From: Ostrinia nubilalis
Lineage: Eukaryota; Arthropoda; Insecta; Lepidoptera; Crambidae
DNA: 64,000 nucleotides
Direction of reading: 5' to 3'
Assembly (NCBI RefSeq): GCF_963855985.1
Contig: NC_087091.1
Coordinates: 15,630,154 to 15,694,153, forward strand
Shown: positions 21,427 through 35,102 of the stretch, in pieces
Position numbering within the stretch: position 1 is the stretch's first letter
Layout of the letters: every line of letters begins with the position of its first letter
Notes under the pieces: model-generated
What the model was told of the DNA's origin: nothing
What the model saw: only the letters and a program-made list of their open reading frames with translations
Database searches by the model: none
Made by a program: the position numbers and the translations under genes

Positions 21427-22435
21427 TAGGGTTTCTGCTCGAGCTTTCTCGAACTCGAGAAAACTCGAGAAATTTGGCTTCATTCGAGACGAGAAAAAAA
21501 TTACCGGAGCTCGAGAATTCTCGAGTTTCGATTTTGAAGCTTTAATATTCTTGAAAGCCGATTTTCTTAGACAAAAGTAAGTTTTTTATTATTTAATATG
21601 TCAACGTTGCTTTTAGACTGGCCTATTCTTTCCTTTTTTAACTGATTTGATTTGCAAGTCATGATCTCAATCGAAACTAACTAATAATGTTCACCAACGA
21701 GTATGCTATATTTATTATGTATGTTTAATCTGATTGAAAAATTTGTTAACTAGACAGTTACCTTACCTAACAGACGTTAGGTTAGGTACTCCTGCCTCCT
21801 CGTAAAGTTAATTCAAGTCGTTATCTGTAAGAAATTTAAAAATTTATTAAAAAGTTCTTTTTGTTCATAAAAAAAACTATTTATTTATTTATTTAAGGAC
21901 AGCTAACAAGACATACACAATTAACTGGAAAAAACATTGAAAACAATACGTGTTTATAGTGTAGCCTTAATTAAAAGCTGCCACGACATGTGCATAGATT
22001 GCGTGGAAGCGTGGTATCGACTAATCTAAAAAAAAATTAAAATTTATTTATTTATTTATCGTAATTTTGCTATTTGGCCTTGTGTTCTTTAGAAAACAAG
22101 TGATTCAATTGTAGCTCCAGATTTTTATTGTTATTTATCCTTAAAGTGCCCGCGACTTTATGACTTTTGTTATGATTATTGGTAAATATTAATTATGAAA
22201 GAAGATTTTATTTTTCGTTTATTTCCTTACCAAAATAAGTGGTACTAAATTCTAATATTGATTTTTGTGCATTAAAGTAGGTATATTAGATTTAAAAAAC
22301 CTGTGTTTTTATTAAATTTCAACCGATTTCAGCAGTTTTCATTAAAAGACTCGAGACCCGAGAAAACTCGAGACTTTGGCCTCGAGAATTCTCGAAACTC
22401 GAGAAAAAAAATAGGTCGAGAAATCAGAAACCCTA
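21427..22435. mobile_element. hAT-type non-autonomous element with 8-bp TSD
   Basis: Ends are TAGGGTTTCTG and CAGAAACCCTA. GTGGTGAA is duplicated exactly on both sides (21419-21426 and 22436-22443). About 80-100 bp at each end are packed with CTCGAG and TCTCGAG palindromes. The interior is AT-rich with no transposase ORF. Confidence 0.88.
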
Positions 22436-22443
22436 GTGGTGAA

Positions 22444-24589
22444 TTTCTGATGAGTCACAGTGGTAGGGGGTGGTGAGGTTCGCCGCTCGCGAAAATACAC
22501 GTTTTTTCTTGGAACAGGAACATTTCTATTTCGGAGAACTGTTTATCATTCTATCCCTTCGTTCGTCATTTTCTGAAAATGTACCTTCCTCAAGGAAATA
22601 CAGAAAATATTGTATGAACTCTATTCACCTTTATTTTTTTAATAAAAAGTGATATTTTATAATAAGTTATTCCTTTTTGTTGAATAAAAGGTAGGTCTTA
22701 CGAATTACTTGAGAGAAAATCAAAACTTAAAAGCTTTTAGGTTATTTTTAACAAGTTCCATTTAGGAGTTTTCAAAGGAGCTTTTGAACTGGAAGCTCTT
22801 TAGAGTTTGCGATGTCTTGATTTTCAGGTATTGGCAATTCAATAGTTGTTATTATCAAGGCTTTGTATAGGTATTTTCGTAGACCTTCTGTTACCTGGTT
22901 TGAACGTTTAACTTTATGTTTAATAGTTTATTTGCTGCTGCTAGCCTATTTATTAAAAATGAAGCTTGGAATTCTAGTAAAAGTAATATTTTATTCATTC
23001 ATTTTCCAAAACAATTATTGTGGACAATAAATAGACTAGCATTTGACATAGTAGGATTGGCGTATTTTTTTAAACTCCATCAATATTTTCAGTGAATGAC
23101 ACATTGTAGAGTTCCGGCACAATGTAAAATTGAAACGTATTTTGAAGAAAAACACAAGTAATATGCTGCTGCGGAATACTTATACATACTTAGTACAAAA
23201 TGAATAAGAAGTTCCTTCCCTAATATTGGGAACAGAACAGTATTTCCTTTTGCGTTTATACGTTTATTCCTAGGCAGATTGCAGCCAATACCTATTTTTT
23301 TTATCAAACAGCATGTAGAGCGGCTTTCGTATATACTCGTAGTTCAGTAATCATGAAATACCTATTCTTTGATAATGTTTTTCAATAAAGTAGGATTTCA
23401 ATATAGACTCTACATAGAGGTTTTGAAGTCTTAAAAAGTACAGAAGTATAAGTAAGTAAGGTTTGTCTTTTAAAACAAAATGCTCGATTATGAAACTGCA
23501 ACTGAAGACTTGTCAAAATGTGGATAATCATATTGTAGAGCTCAAAAGTTCGATAGGTTTGGAGTTAGTATGTTTGCTTTTGTTGCGTTAAAACTTTGGT
23601 GCTTTTTGGACTAAACTTTTATGACACATATTAGGTATACCTACTTAAAAGCTTTGGTTATAATAAATAACGAGAAGATACAATGTATGGATCGATTAAG
23701 TTGAGAATAATATTATCATAATAGAGCTTTATTCACTGAACTTTTATGACTGGATATTACTTACCTAAACTCAAAGGTTTTGTGATAATAATGAGAAGGT
23801 GCAATGTATAGAGTAAGTTATTAGAAAATAATAATATTATCATAATAGAGCTTTTATCACCTCGTTGCCCTAGATTCTCAAATATGTTGGGGTCCTAAAC
23901 TCCCCATGTTTTATCGGCTGTAAGGTGTATGAAGGGATCAATTAAAGTTGACTCCGTCAAGTGTCCTGGCTGTGGGGAACCTGAGATCAGATTTAGACCG
24001 AGGGGAGTGACAAAGTATGGCACTGCTCGTGGCTGCCATGGCATGGGGTAGCCGGTCCGATCCCTCTTGCACCTTACCAAACGCAAAACAATCGAAAACA
24101 TCAACCTGTGGTCCCAGCTTCAGTTCTCACCCTCTTCGCAAAAATTGCAGAATAATTTTATAAGGGATGTCACCCCTTTGGAAGCTAAACAATTTAGCAC
24201 ACCTACCGATGCCCTTGTAATGCCAGGTTAAACGTTCGACGTTTTCCTTTTCTTATTCGGACGTGAAAGGGGAAAGCTCAAAACAAAAAACTGGGAGTAA
24301 ACAAGCGTTTCCACCAAAGGAAATTTCAACTTTCGCTTTTAATCGCGTCAAATTGGAAGACTACGTTTTATGGCTTTGCCAGGAAACTATATTTCAATGG
24401 ATTTTTACTTCGCAAAAGTTTCGGCGGAATTGAATAGCGAAGTTTAACATCAAAGAATATTATTGAGGAAAACGAAGCGGAGCGGGTGCAAGGATCGATA
24501 GACGCCGCGAAACCGCCGAAAACAGATCGAAGCTGAACCGAATGCCGAATCGAATCCCGCCAAATGCAACGACAGCTGTGCGTAGCTCG
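22444..24589. other. Intergenic, nothing recognised
   Basis: Mostly AT-rich. 23860-24240 is less AT-rich but no exon or repeat could be assigned. Confidence 0.4.
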
Positions 24590-25130
24590 TAGCGCGTAGC
24601 CGTAGAGGCGGCGCCACCGGCACGCCATGCCACTATTATTATTATTTGTAAACAACGTGCGGGCGCGGGGAGTCACGTGACCGCGCGCCATTGGCCGCCG
24701 CGCCAGCTGCGTCGCGCGCGCCAGTCCGCCGCCGACGCCGCCGCGAGCCGCCGCGCCGCACAGTACCGCGCGACGCACACGCGCGCTCTGACGCGATCGC
24801 GAACTCCGATTCCCTTTTTGTTTATTTTTCGCTTGCGTCCTTCGGACCGTTTTGTGTTTCCGAGGCAGCGAGACGAAGAAAAAAACGAGACGCGGATGGA
24901 TCAAGCGACCGGAGAAGGTAGTTCGCGTCAAAGTTTTGTGCAAGTGTAGTTCGAGTGAGCTTTCGTGGATTTGTTTGGTTAGATTTTGTACAGAGCAGCA
25001 GAGCGTGGAGCGAGGTCCGGTGCGTTCGCGTGCTTCCGTTGGAGCTTTAGTTGTGTGCAGCTTTTGCGAATCGATTCGAGCTTTCTTTCGAGGAGTTTGC
25101 GGCTGTTGAAACTTGTTGAAAGTTCTCTAG
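24590..25130 (+). promoter_or_regulatory. CpG-rich block, candidate Tet promoter and first exon
   Basis: This is the most CpG-dense noncoding stretch of the window, surrounded by AT-rich sequence. The core at 24655-24800 is dominated by CGCG and GCCGCC runs. Overlapping short ORFs on both strands here have no family resemblance. A plausible donor is GGAGAAG/GTAGTT near 24917, which could splice to the acceptor at 35884. The + orientation is inferred from the nearest downstream gene, Tet. Confidence 0.45.
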
Positions 25131-28100
25131 ACATCGAGACAATTGTATGAGTATAAGTTTGTTAGAAGTTGTGGATGTGAATGGAGTTGAGAGGAGTTCA
25201 CTTGATCGTTGCTTAGTCAGGGAAATGAGTATAAAGAGATGGCATGTCGCGATGACACATCGAGCGGAGCTGCACAGAGGCTGATGTCACGTAATTTAGC
25301 CCTTAATTGCAACGAGCAAAATTAAAGTGACAGGAATGCAGACATCAAACAAATGCACCTATTTAGTGCTCATTTTCCTGACTCAGCAACTTAACTTCCT
25401 TCTAAGTAGTCTAAAGCTTCACGAGGAGCTTTTTTGTAGATATTAGAAGGCTTTTATGATTCGTATTTCAGTAAATTGCATGATGTCTTCTTACTTTATG
25501 TATGTTTTTAGTATGTTAAGTAGGTATCTAGTCATAATACATAGATATACTATTTTTAAGATCTCGTTTCATTTTATCAAGAATATAATGGAGTTGTTAT
25601 TGGCTGGGAAAGCTCTTAGCATTCTAACTGTATTAGAAGCTAACTAACTTATTGTAGTCTACTTGGTAAATAAGAGCTACTTTGTCTTCCTAAATAACAC
25701 ATTCAGATAGAATGAAGAAAAATAAGACAAACGATGACAAAATTCCCAAATAAAAGCTTTTAACGTAAATGAAAACAAGAATGTCACTACTTCCTTCCTT
25801 ATTAAACCCAAAGACGGCAAAAAGAATAAGAAACTTCTCAGAATAATAAACTAGATAGTTCGCAATTTTTCTTTTGACATTCCCTTCATGGTTATCTTTT
25901 ATTCTACATTCCAAGGATAAGTTTAGAGGCAATTTTTCAAAGCAATTTGCTGCCTTCAGTCGCTTTGCTATGTTGATGGCCGCTCGGCAAATATTTTAAA
26001 TACTCTCTCAACATGGTAGTCGGTTTGTACCTTATTTACATTCAATGGTAATCTTGCTTGAGACGAAGTACAATTTTATGTAGGTAAAGTACATACTGCA
26101 AAAAAGCACCAAGAAAATTTACGCTCGCGCTGAGAAACCCAAGCATTGAACGTTGAAAATGAAGCCCTTTTTCACTAGTAAATTGTAATTACATCTAACT
26201 TCATTGGACATTGAATTTAATAATCAAGACAAGTCATGATGAAAAATATGTAAAATCAATAACATATTTCAACTCAATTGCTAATGAAAGTCGCAAAAAG
26301 TCTCAAGATTATTTTATTCGAACAAGAATCCAATTCGAATGGCATAAGAATTCATTTCTTTGCGAATGTAGAATCTCCGTAATGAAATTGTAGACTTTAA
26401 TTAACTCTTTCAAGAGGATTAACATTAGGATTCTTATCTCACGAAAAGATGGAAAATGGATACATTTATTTAGCGTTTCTTATTTGTATCGCGCTGAATT
26501 AAGATTATAGAGATAAAATAATAATAGATACGTTAACTAAGAATATTATGGATTAACAACATTTTATAATTCAGTCGAAAATATATATATTTTTCGAGTT
26601 AGAGAGATAGAGACGAACTTGTAACGTTCAGCAAGCAGATAGAGCTTTTACAGCTATTATTATGTTACATCTGAATTCTTTGTATAATTTTCGTCCAAAA
26701 ATTCATTGTATTTCTAAGATAAACCATTATTATAACTAACTCTATCTCCAAATTAGTTAGTCTGCAACTTACTACGTATTACTTTTCAGGCCAATCTGAG
26801 ACTTGGTTAAACTTCAACACTTCACACTGGTTAACTCCTATAGACAATCTGGGCCGGTCCCACGGATTAATCGAATAAATAATACGCCTTCCTCCCGCGA
26901 ATGCGATAATGGGGAGTCAAGTTCAGTGAGGCCAATGAAAACAAATATACAAATTGGCCAATTTCGCCACTAACTGTTGGTACGAGCGACGCTGCGGATT
27001 GTGCAATGGTACATGCTTCCTTTTTAGTTGGCTGCCGAGTTATGTTTCCTCTGCCTGTCTAGTTTCGGAAGTTTTCTTTGTGGCTGTTGACACCATTGGA
27101 ACAGATTGACAAGGATCAAAAGATTGGATGAAAATTGACGACACAAAAGAAAATTAATAGTCTAAGTTTCTTAAAAAAATATTGGACACATATATTTTTA
27201 TTTGTCAATCAAACAAGTTTACGAAGTTATGATGCGTTGAAGTTCCACATGACGTCACAAAGTGCTACATTTTTAAGCACGCCTTGACGTCACGGGCCTC
27301 TTCTTGAAAAATATGTGTCGAGTATTTTTTGATAAATTAACTGACGGATTAATTCAAACTCTTGCTTTTTACCCAGGAAACACCCCTATTAAACCATTTC
27401 GGTACTAAAAAAGTAAATGCACAGTTAAGGTCATCGAACTAAAAGTCTCTAAGATATCAACCACCCAAGGTGCCATTGATCCGACGCTGCAACTCGGTGG
27501 AAAGCGAAGATATTTTCTTTAGAACAGCAAATGTTTCCTCAAAGTCTAAACGGGAGATCAAACGCCCCCCGATATCCCGATTATTGCCACAAGTAATATA
27601 TTAAGTTGATTCATACTTTCTCTGGAGGATAATCCTCTTCTTATTGCTCCACCAAATCCACGAGCTTAGTTTTCATAAGGCACATGGAGTAGATACTTTG
27701 ATTTCATTTCTGCCAAAGTTTAAACATCGTACAGTTCACAAAGACAAAGTTTAGCTAGCAATGTAATTGTGGCGAATATTTTATTTACAGAGAACGTCTC
27801 GACGGTGAACGTTCGCTGTTTCGTTCGTATTCAGTTTTTAAAGTTGGCGAAGCTTTCATATAAAAACTTATTTCTGACATTCCTTTTTCCTTTCAGCTTT
27901 TCCTATTTCTATTCGGGGCTATTCGTTTTATTTTGGCAGACGTTTAACAACCTCAATGAGATTTCCTTTTTCGTTTTCTAACCAATAAGAATTACATATT
28001 TACTTGAGATTTGAGAATGAATTTGGGAATGCCTAAAAAGTAAAGGAAACAATAGTAAATCATACATTCATTGTCATACACATGTGACTTCCTTCGAACA

Positions 28101-29840
28101 ATTTCATCTCATAGGTGCAAGTATAAAAACTATTCAATTTCCGATGTCGCATCCGATAGCAAAGACAGACGTGCGCACAAAAAATCTTTACAAAACTGTA
28201 TCGACCACGGCAGCTTTGCTTTTGTGTTTGAGTGTAGTGAGGCTTTATTTTAAAGAGCTTAGAGTTTATAATCGTTTGTGGAGATGCGTTGAAAGTGCAT
28301 GGGTAAGTTTGGCGAGGTATTAAGGCATCAGAAAAAGTGGTAGTGTGGGAAAGATTGTTATAAAAAAGTCCACATCTGCGCCGCTATTCATCGTGGAGTG
28401 CTTGAATGGGATGGGACGTAACTCTATATCGGGACGGAGGCCTTATCATTCTAATGTGGCTTAATCTCAACTCGATCTCAATCATGCTTTTGTTCTCATT
28501 AATATTGTTACATCATGTAAAGTTTTTGTAATGCAAGCATTGCTAAGAACATACTCATGGTTTAAATAAAAAAACGTCCTAATACTAACAACTTCATTGA
28601 TTGTACCGTGATTTGGCGCTATTTATTTTTTGATATTTTCTTATGTTGTGTACCTTTCTTGATTTACTGTCAACTTTTTTGCAATATTTATGTTTATCTA
28701 AACTACTTCAAGTAAAACTCCATTGGAATCGCCATTTCCAACTTCAAACCCATTCATCAAGCCTTTTCTCAGTTGAAGCATAACAAACGGCCACAATCTA
28801 TGATAAATATATCCTTCGTTGGCTCCGCGAAGCAGGACGGGGCAGCTCGCTCGGAACGCTCGTGGTGCGAAAAATTGAGCAGACCTTGAACCGAATACAG
28901 ACCCAGTAAAAGCTAGTGCAAAGTTATTAAGCTAGCTACATAAAAAGCTCTACATTTTCAAACGGTCTAACAACAAAGCAACTGCAATATTTATTTGTAA
29001 AATATTTCAAAGTTGCATGGTTTTGGAGGAGAGAAAAACTTAAACTCATCCTGAAAAAAGTGAAATTTTATAAAAATTGTAATAGTGTCTGCCAATGTTC
29101 ATAAAAAGGAAAACATTGAAAATAAAGGACCATAGAATATGATGCTCAGTTTCATTAACATTATTGAGTGGAAAATGCAACAATATATCGCTAGAAAGCC
29201 TAACATGATCTAAAATGAGGAGATATGTAGAGAACGAATTGGAAAATTGATGGAACCCCGAACGGAAGATGACTTTGAATGCAGACCACCATGTTCAGTA
29301 GTCTTTGTTCAGCTGTGGAGTCCATAATCTGAGGTTGTTTATAATAATAGTACTAAAAGACTGTTAACGACAGTGGTAGATAAACTAAGCTGCTTCGCTA
29401 AATGAACATTCTAGAACGCAGTGTACAGCGATATAAAATAATAGACAGGATTGAATCGGTGCGTTGCCGGCAATCACGCTGATGCACGCATCCTGTTAAG
29501 GCTGTGAACCACAATCATTGCTGGATCATAGTTGTTTAGTGCCAGCACTCGTGTGAGAAACTTTTTGAGGTTACGTCACGCGTTATGCGTCAAAATTGCA
29601 TTTGTAGTGAGCATTGTCGTAGGCGAAACGTAACTTTTGCTTTACCCGCTCAAAAGAAATGAAGATCAAGTCTCTACACTGTAACCAACTAATATAGTTT
29701 TCAATGAATAAGTCATAGCTATAAAATAACGCGGCTCTATCTTTGTTGGCTACGAACCTAAAAAATATAGAGTGGATTACTGGAATATGATGTCTACGCA
29801 AGGTGTGTTATTCCTCAATCAAATTACTTTGGAGACTTTA
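25131..29840. other. Candidate first Tet intron, mostly unique AT-rich sequence
   Basis: No supported exon. It holds an inverted-repeat MITE at 27170-27345. Short ORFs here show no domain or splice structure. Confidence 0.35.
27170..27345. mobile_element. Inverted-end MITE with two TGACGTCA sites
   Basis: The left end AAAAAATATTGGACACATAT pairs with the reverse complement of ATATGTGTCGAGTATTTTTT. The inside contains CATGACGTCAC and TTGACGTCACG, two CRE-like palindromes 39 bp apart. Confidence 0.55.
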
Positions 29841-29844
29841 TGGG

Positions 29845-30037
29845 ATCTTTTATAATGCGAACAGCTAGGGACTGGAATTCGCTGCCTGCTGCTGTCTTTC
29901 CTGAAGACTATAATCCGGGCCTTTACAAGGCGAGAGTAAATAGGCACTTACAGGGCAGATATTATGTACCATCCTAAACTACATCCCACTTAACATCAGG
30001 TGTGATTTTGGTCAAATATATGCCTTGTTTTGCACAA
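29845..30037 (+). mobile_element. LINE 3' coding tail
   Basis: It reads [20 protein letters not shown], then ARVNRHLQGRYY, before a stop. This is the C-terminal end of a reverse-transcriptase polyprotein in common lepidopteran LINEs. It is 5'-truncated. Confidence 0.75.
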
Positions 30038-30238
30038 AAAAAGACTCAGTTATAACATAACTTTATAATCGCCTTCAGTCCATCTAAGTAGTTCCAAAAC
30101 TAAGAAACGCTTGTACTGGCAACGAAACTAATGAACTTTTCCTTTATTGAAAGGAAGCAGTACCTACTCGGACTCTACGCTGTCGATGACGTCACACAAT
30201 CACAGGATTTCATCATCATTTTGAAATTCGGAAACCCT

Positions 30239-31201
30239 AGTCCCATTCACAATAGTGTGCTTACCATGAGTTTACGTTAGGTATGCTGGCTAGCTAGAAC
30301 GTAAAAAAAATCTATGAAGATTTTAGCTCTTGACAGTAGCCGCTAGGGGCGCTGTACAATCTATCAAACATTTAATGATTTTTTTTGTGCAGTCGCTAGC
30401 GAGCACGCCGTCGTTCATATTGCAATTTGTTCTATGTCAAAAATTACAAGTTTACAGGAGAGTAAAAAAACAGCGTACGGGAAAAAATCTTTTAAGACAC
30501 CAAAATGTTTTTTAACTAATGTTTCCTAAGCAGTTTGTTCTTTTTAATCTATACTTATAATAAATCTGTAGAGAGGTCAATTCTGTACATGAAACACATT
30601 TTCAAAATAACTATCAGGGGGTGATTAGTGATCGATACTGATGCCAAAAATGCAATCAGTAAAATTTTTGTCTGTCTGTCTGTCTGTCCGTCTGTCTGTC
30701 TGTCTGTCTGTCTGTATGTTCCTTATAGAAACAAAAACTACTTGACGGATTTTAACGAAACTTGGTACAATTATTCTTCATACTCCTGGGCAGGTTATAG
30801 TATACTTAGGAATTCCCACGGGAACGGGAATTAGCGGGAAAATCCTTTTGTATGAAAAATCTAAACCGCTTAAGTTACACGCTTGAAATTTGGCATGCAG
30901 GTACATTAGTAAACGTAAAGCTTAGTTACAACAGGATATTGCAAAATTCCCACGGGAACGGGAGTTAGCGGGAAAAAACATTTGTATGAAAAAATCTAAA
31001 CCGCGTAAGATAGATGAAGGGGGTAAAACGGGATCCACGCGTACGAAGTCGCGGGCGGCCGCTAGTATTAATATAAAAGTCTCCATAAATAATTTATATT
31101 TCGTTAGAAATGTATTTGAATTTTTTGTCATTGAACAAATTGCAATATGAACGACGACACGTAACGTAAACTCATAGTAAGCACGCTGTTGTGAATGGGA
31201 C
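30239..31201. mobile_element. Inverted-end element broken by a LINE tail
   Basis: GTCCCATTCACAATAGTGTG at 30239 and CGTCGTTCATATTGCAATTTG at 30408 both have reverse complements in one block at 31108-31201. About 130 bp separates the two left pieces. The retroposon tail at 30545-31070 lies between the arms. Confidence 0.55.
30545..31070 (+). mobile_element. Retroposon 3' tail with (TCTG)n microsatellite
   Basis: It has a TCTG/CTGT tract at about 30669-30716 and two AATTCCCACGGGAACGGG blocks. It ends in an inverted GCGGCCGC tail (ACGAAGTCGCGGGCGGCCGC) near 31065. Confidence 0.6.
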
Positions 31202-34200
31202 ACCTCAATCCCGAATAGTTGATAATATCTATTGGAATACAGTGATGTAGCCAAAACTTATCAATTGAAGTGAAGCTCGAATTATGATCGAGTTATCAGA
31301 TCGTTATCGATCACATATTATTATAGCATCCGGAAAGTACGCGTGCGCCGGATGCGGAACAGCTGTTTGTCAAATTGCTATTTGATAGCAGAAACTCGGA
31401 AATCATCAATGGGTCAAAAAATAATATACCTAGAGTGGGTTACATCAAGTAAAAATCCAAGTGTATTTTAATAATTTTATTTCTGGGTTGATACTATGGT
31501 AAATTGAATTCATTTAATAAAACCTATTCATTTAGGAAGACTAAAATGTGAGATAGCCAGATACAATCGACGTCAACACTGGGACATGACATTATGATGA
31601 AGGCTGTCACAAGATAAATACAAATATTTTTGATTAGAAAAAAATGTTTATGTTGGCAAAAATCAGTGTGGAAACATTGTGGAATAAACATAAAACTTAA
31701 TGCAAATGCCTGAAGTTTGTTTAAACAAGAACAGCGCTAGTACTTAAATGTTTAACATTCAGCGTTTAGGAGGAATTCAAAAAGAAAACGAACTGCAAAT
31801 TTTCTGAAAACTGTATCATCATTCAAGACAAGAACAAGTTGAATCAAAGTTTGCCCGATTCAAGGATTTCTGAACGTCATCTAAACAACCGCGCTGCACT
31901 CGCGTTGCACAAAAAAGCGACTACATCCGATGCTAAAAATAAGCCATATAATTACAGCTTGAGCTGAAAGCGCAATGCTTTCGCTGCAGCGCTGGTTGTA
32001 CGGTTGCCCTTGACAACCGAGACCCAGATACTATCGCACACGCTCTACACCACCTCACCCACACATGCAGCCCTCAGACGAATCCTTGCAATACACAGCC
32101 ATGAAGCCAACACACATGGAAGCGACGCGTTCCGTTTTGAAGCTTTTATTTTTTTTAAGAACGCGCTTTGTGCGCTGGTACAAAGAGTTTCGCGCTGTGA
32201 TTACTAGAGGTTTTGATCGTCATTTGAAGATGACGTCAGCCTCCTTTGAAATTTCAAATCTGGAATGAATTCTAGTGACGTGTTGTCAAAAGATTTATAC
32301 AAAACCACTCCTACTTAACAAATAAAAGCCACAAAGAAACATTACATAATATCGTAAAATATAAACTTTCAAAGACAAAAAATTAGGTCACCGATACATA
32401 TTTCCATTATAATCGGAATGCAAAGTAAGAAGAAACGTTTTTGTTTTGATTAAACGACTTAGGCTTCAGACATCTGACGCTTTCCCAGTTGCCGCTCTGA
32501 ATAGAGTGTAGATGAAAACTTTTTTATTTTTTCCCCCAGGAAAATCCGCGGAGGTACTCAAGGGGAAGCGAAAAGTCGAAACGAGCGTGTTGCAATTTAG
32601 TCTCGCTTTATAGACCAAACAAAGAGTTGCTTTGATGTTCAGCCTTTGGTAGGCTGGAGATATCAATCAAGACTATTTGGAATGGCTTTACTCTGAGAAT
32701 TAGTGACTATTTTTGTTTCGGATTGTTTTGTTTTTTATTCAATAAGTTCGTGTGTTTCGCAGAAGTTCAAAAGGGGACAGAATTTTATTTAGACAGGAAT
32801 ATTTATAGCCAGTAAGTAGTAAATTATAATGGATAGGAAAATAATGGAAACTATAAATAAATTGATTCCATTTATCTAATTGCTTGACGCAACGGACTCT
32901 GTAAATGAAATGTGTCGACAAACTGATACTCAATACCCCGTAAAATATCTCCTTTCCTTTAATTTTAGAACGAAACGTGACTATAGCCCCGTGATCAATA
33001 CAGACAATAATATCGGTATGAATGAATCGTATCGTAAATTTAAATATAGAACGTGTTTATTCCGTAATCAAATTTAAAATTAGAATTCTATTTCTTTTTT
33101 TAATCGCACATGGCTTTACATATTTTGGTCGGCGATTCTTATGAAGTTGGTATACGATATCGAGTTGTGGAATTTCGTGCGGGCCTCCTAAATAAATAAA
33201 CAAAAGTTTAGAGAGAAACACGGAATGCGGTTGAGCAATTTTTGTTATCGTTAATAAAAACGTTCGTTGTTCAATTTTACAGATGCGGGCAATTTATTTT
33301 GGTCCTTGTTTTTTAAAAAGATAAATATAGTTAACAAGATTTAAAAATATCTTCGTCTTATCTAATATCGATCAAAAGCCGGCACAGTTTCAAATTGAAC
33401 ATTTCAAAAATAGTTCCCTCAAAATAGTGGCACTGAAATAGAGCATGGCTTTACTATTAGCGTGGCGTCTATTCTTAGTCTGTTTACTCACATACATTAG
33501 AGGTTGCTACGGAACTAAACGGTTTTGGTGATTTGACATAGGTCGGAACTATCTTGGAAAGGCAGGACCTTAATTGAGTTTTGAAATATTTGATGAACAC
33601 GATTAAACTCGTACTTTATGATAGACACTCTTTATTAGTCGTACAGATTGTAAAACCTTCTCAAAAACATTGTAATATTTTTGGTTCGTTTTTTCTGATA
33701 TTTTATGAAGTTTCACCGCTCTATGTTTGTCTCTATGTGCTTTTTAGCACTTTTCAATTACTTTTTCGTTCCAATGACTAATTTGAACAGATAATTGCAA
33801 TTCAAATTTCGAAAATCGAAAATCGAATTTTGGAACACATTTAAAAAGATTTTTGTTTTTTAATCGTAGAAAAACAATGCAATAACGTCATCATCATGGC
33901 GCCTGTAGTCCTGGTCTAGTCGCGTGATACCGTATCGTACTGGTGACTAGCTGTAGGCGTTAGGGAAACCCTGTGACGTCATCTTAACTCCATTTATATT
34001 AAGTCACTTAACTTGCGATTGCTAAGGGTTTGTAATTACTTTCATCTTTATAATGAAGAAAGACAACTTTTAATTAAGCTAATAGTACACAGTAGCTTTT
34101 CCTCGAGCTTTTATTGATAAAACGCGCAGCAAGCATATTTTTCTACAAGTCTGTCACTTGGGGATATATTCGAAGTGTATTGCATCGGAATAGTCCAGTT

Positions 34201-34960
34201 TGATATAACCGAGACTTTTTACTCCAGAGATAAATAAAACTTTATGTCGCAGAATATAAAGTGCAAGGATGGAACTCTGTATGAAATAAATACATATTAA
34301 TAATTAATTATTTAGTTAGACGAAAACTACATCTTACATAAATGATACTGTCGTTACCACTACATTAGCCAACTATATCGTAGTTGATAGCACCCGCCCT
34401 TAAAACATAACTATAGTGACGAACTTGCGAGTAAAGTCTTACACCACAATCGAATCGAGTTCACTCGATACATCGATTTCTGCACTTCCAAAAGTGCGGC
34501 CGGCGGTATCACACTGGTGTGAATCGCTAACGTGCGGGGCGGAACGCACCGGGGCGAGTCGGTGACGTCACGAGCGATTATCACCCCGGTTATCTGTCCC
34601 GTAATGGTGGGAACGATTTGCGAATGGCGTAAAATAAACAACCTTTCGCTATAATTCTCCTTGACAGAACGTTTGTGTAATTGCACGGTGTTTCTTATTC
34701 TGTTGTGGTGTGGTTATGGGGCTCGATAGAGATTTTTTATAGAGCTTTGTTTTGTTTGTATGTGATATGTTATTGGACGTTTCCTTCTAAAGGCTTTGGG
34801 ATACTTTTTTAATAACAGTTGCTTTTTCATATTGCTATAATGAATTTAGTCTCCAGGGCGGGTTCTTCTGCTGTCAATAATTTATTAAACTTAGGTAGTC
34901 TTGTGTATCTGAATTAGGCAAAAAATCGTGATAATCACATTAAATGCATAAAAGTGGGAC
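31202..34960. other. Candidate Tet intron, unique sequence
   Basis: No exon supported. A moderately GC-rich block at 31960-32250 and a clearly GC-richer one at 34425-34690 stand out from AT-rich surroundings. Confidence 0.35.
34425..34690. promoter_or_regulatory. GC-rich intronic block, possible enhancer
   Basis: It contains GTGCGGCCGGCGGTATC, GGGGCGGAACGCACCGGGGC and a GTGACGTCACG palindrome. No splice-bounded ORF or transposon ends were seen. Function is inferred only from composition. Confidence 0.25.
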
Positions 34961-34961
34961 G

Positions 34962-35102
34962 TCTACCCACAAGATGGACCGACGACCTGATAAAGGTAGG
35001 AAGGCGCTGGATGCAAGCCGCTACCAATCGTGTGATGTGGAAGTCATTGGGGGAGGTTCATGTTCAGCAGTGGACGTCCAGTGGCTGAAATGATGATGAT
35101 GA
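34962..35102 (+). mobile_element. LINE 3' coding tail
   Basis: It reads RWTDDLIKVGRRWMQAATNR, then MWKSLGEVHVQQWTSSG, stop, followed by an (ATG)n/(ATC)n tail. Typical 3' end of a lepidopteran non-LTR element. Confidence 0.8.

Noticed and set aside
24368..24943. 191-codon minus-strand Arg/Ala-rich ORF
   Set aside because: Lies over the CpG-rich block; GC-rich frames stay open by composition. No family resemblance.
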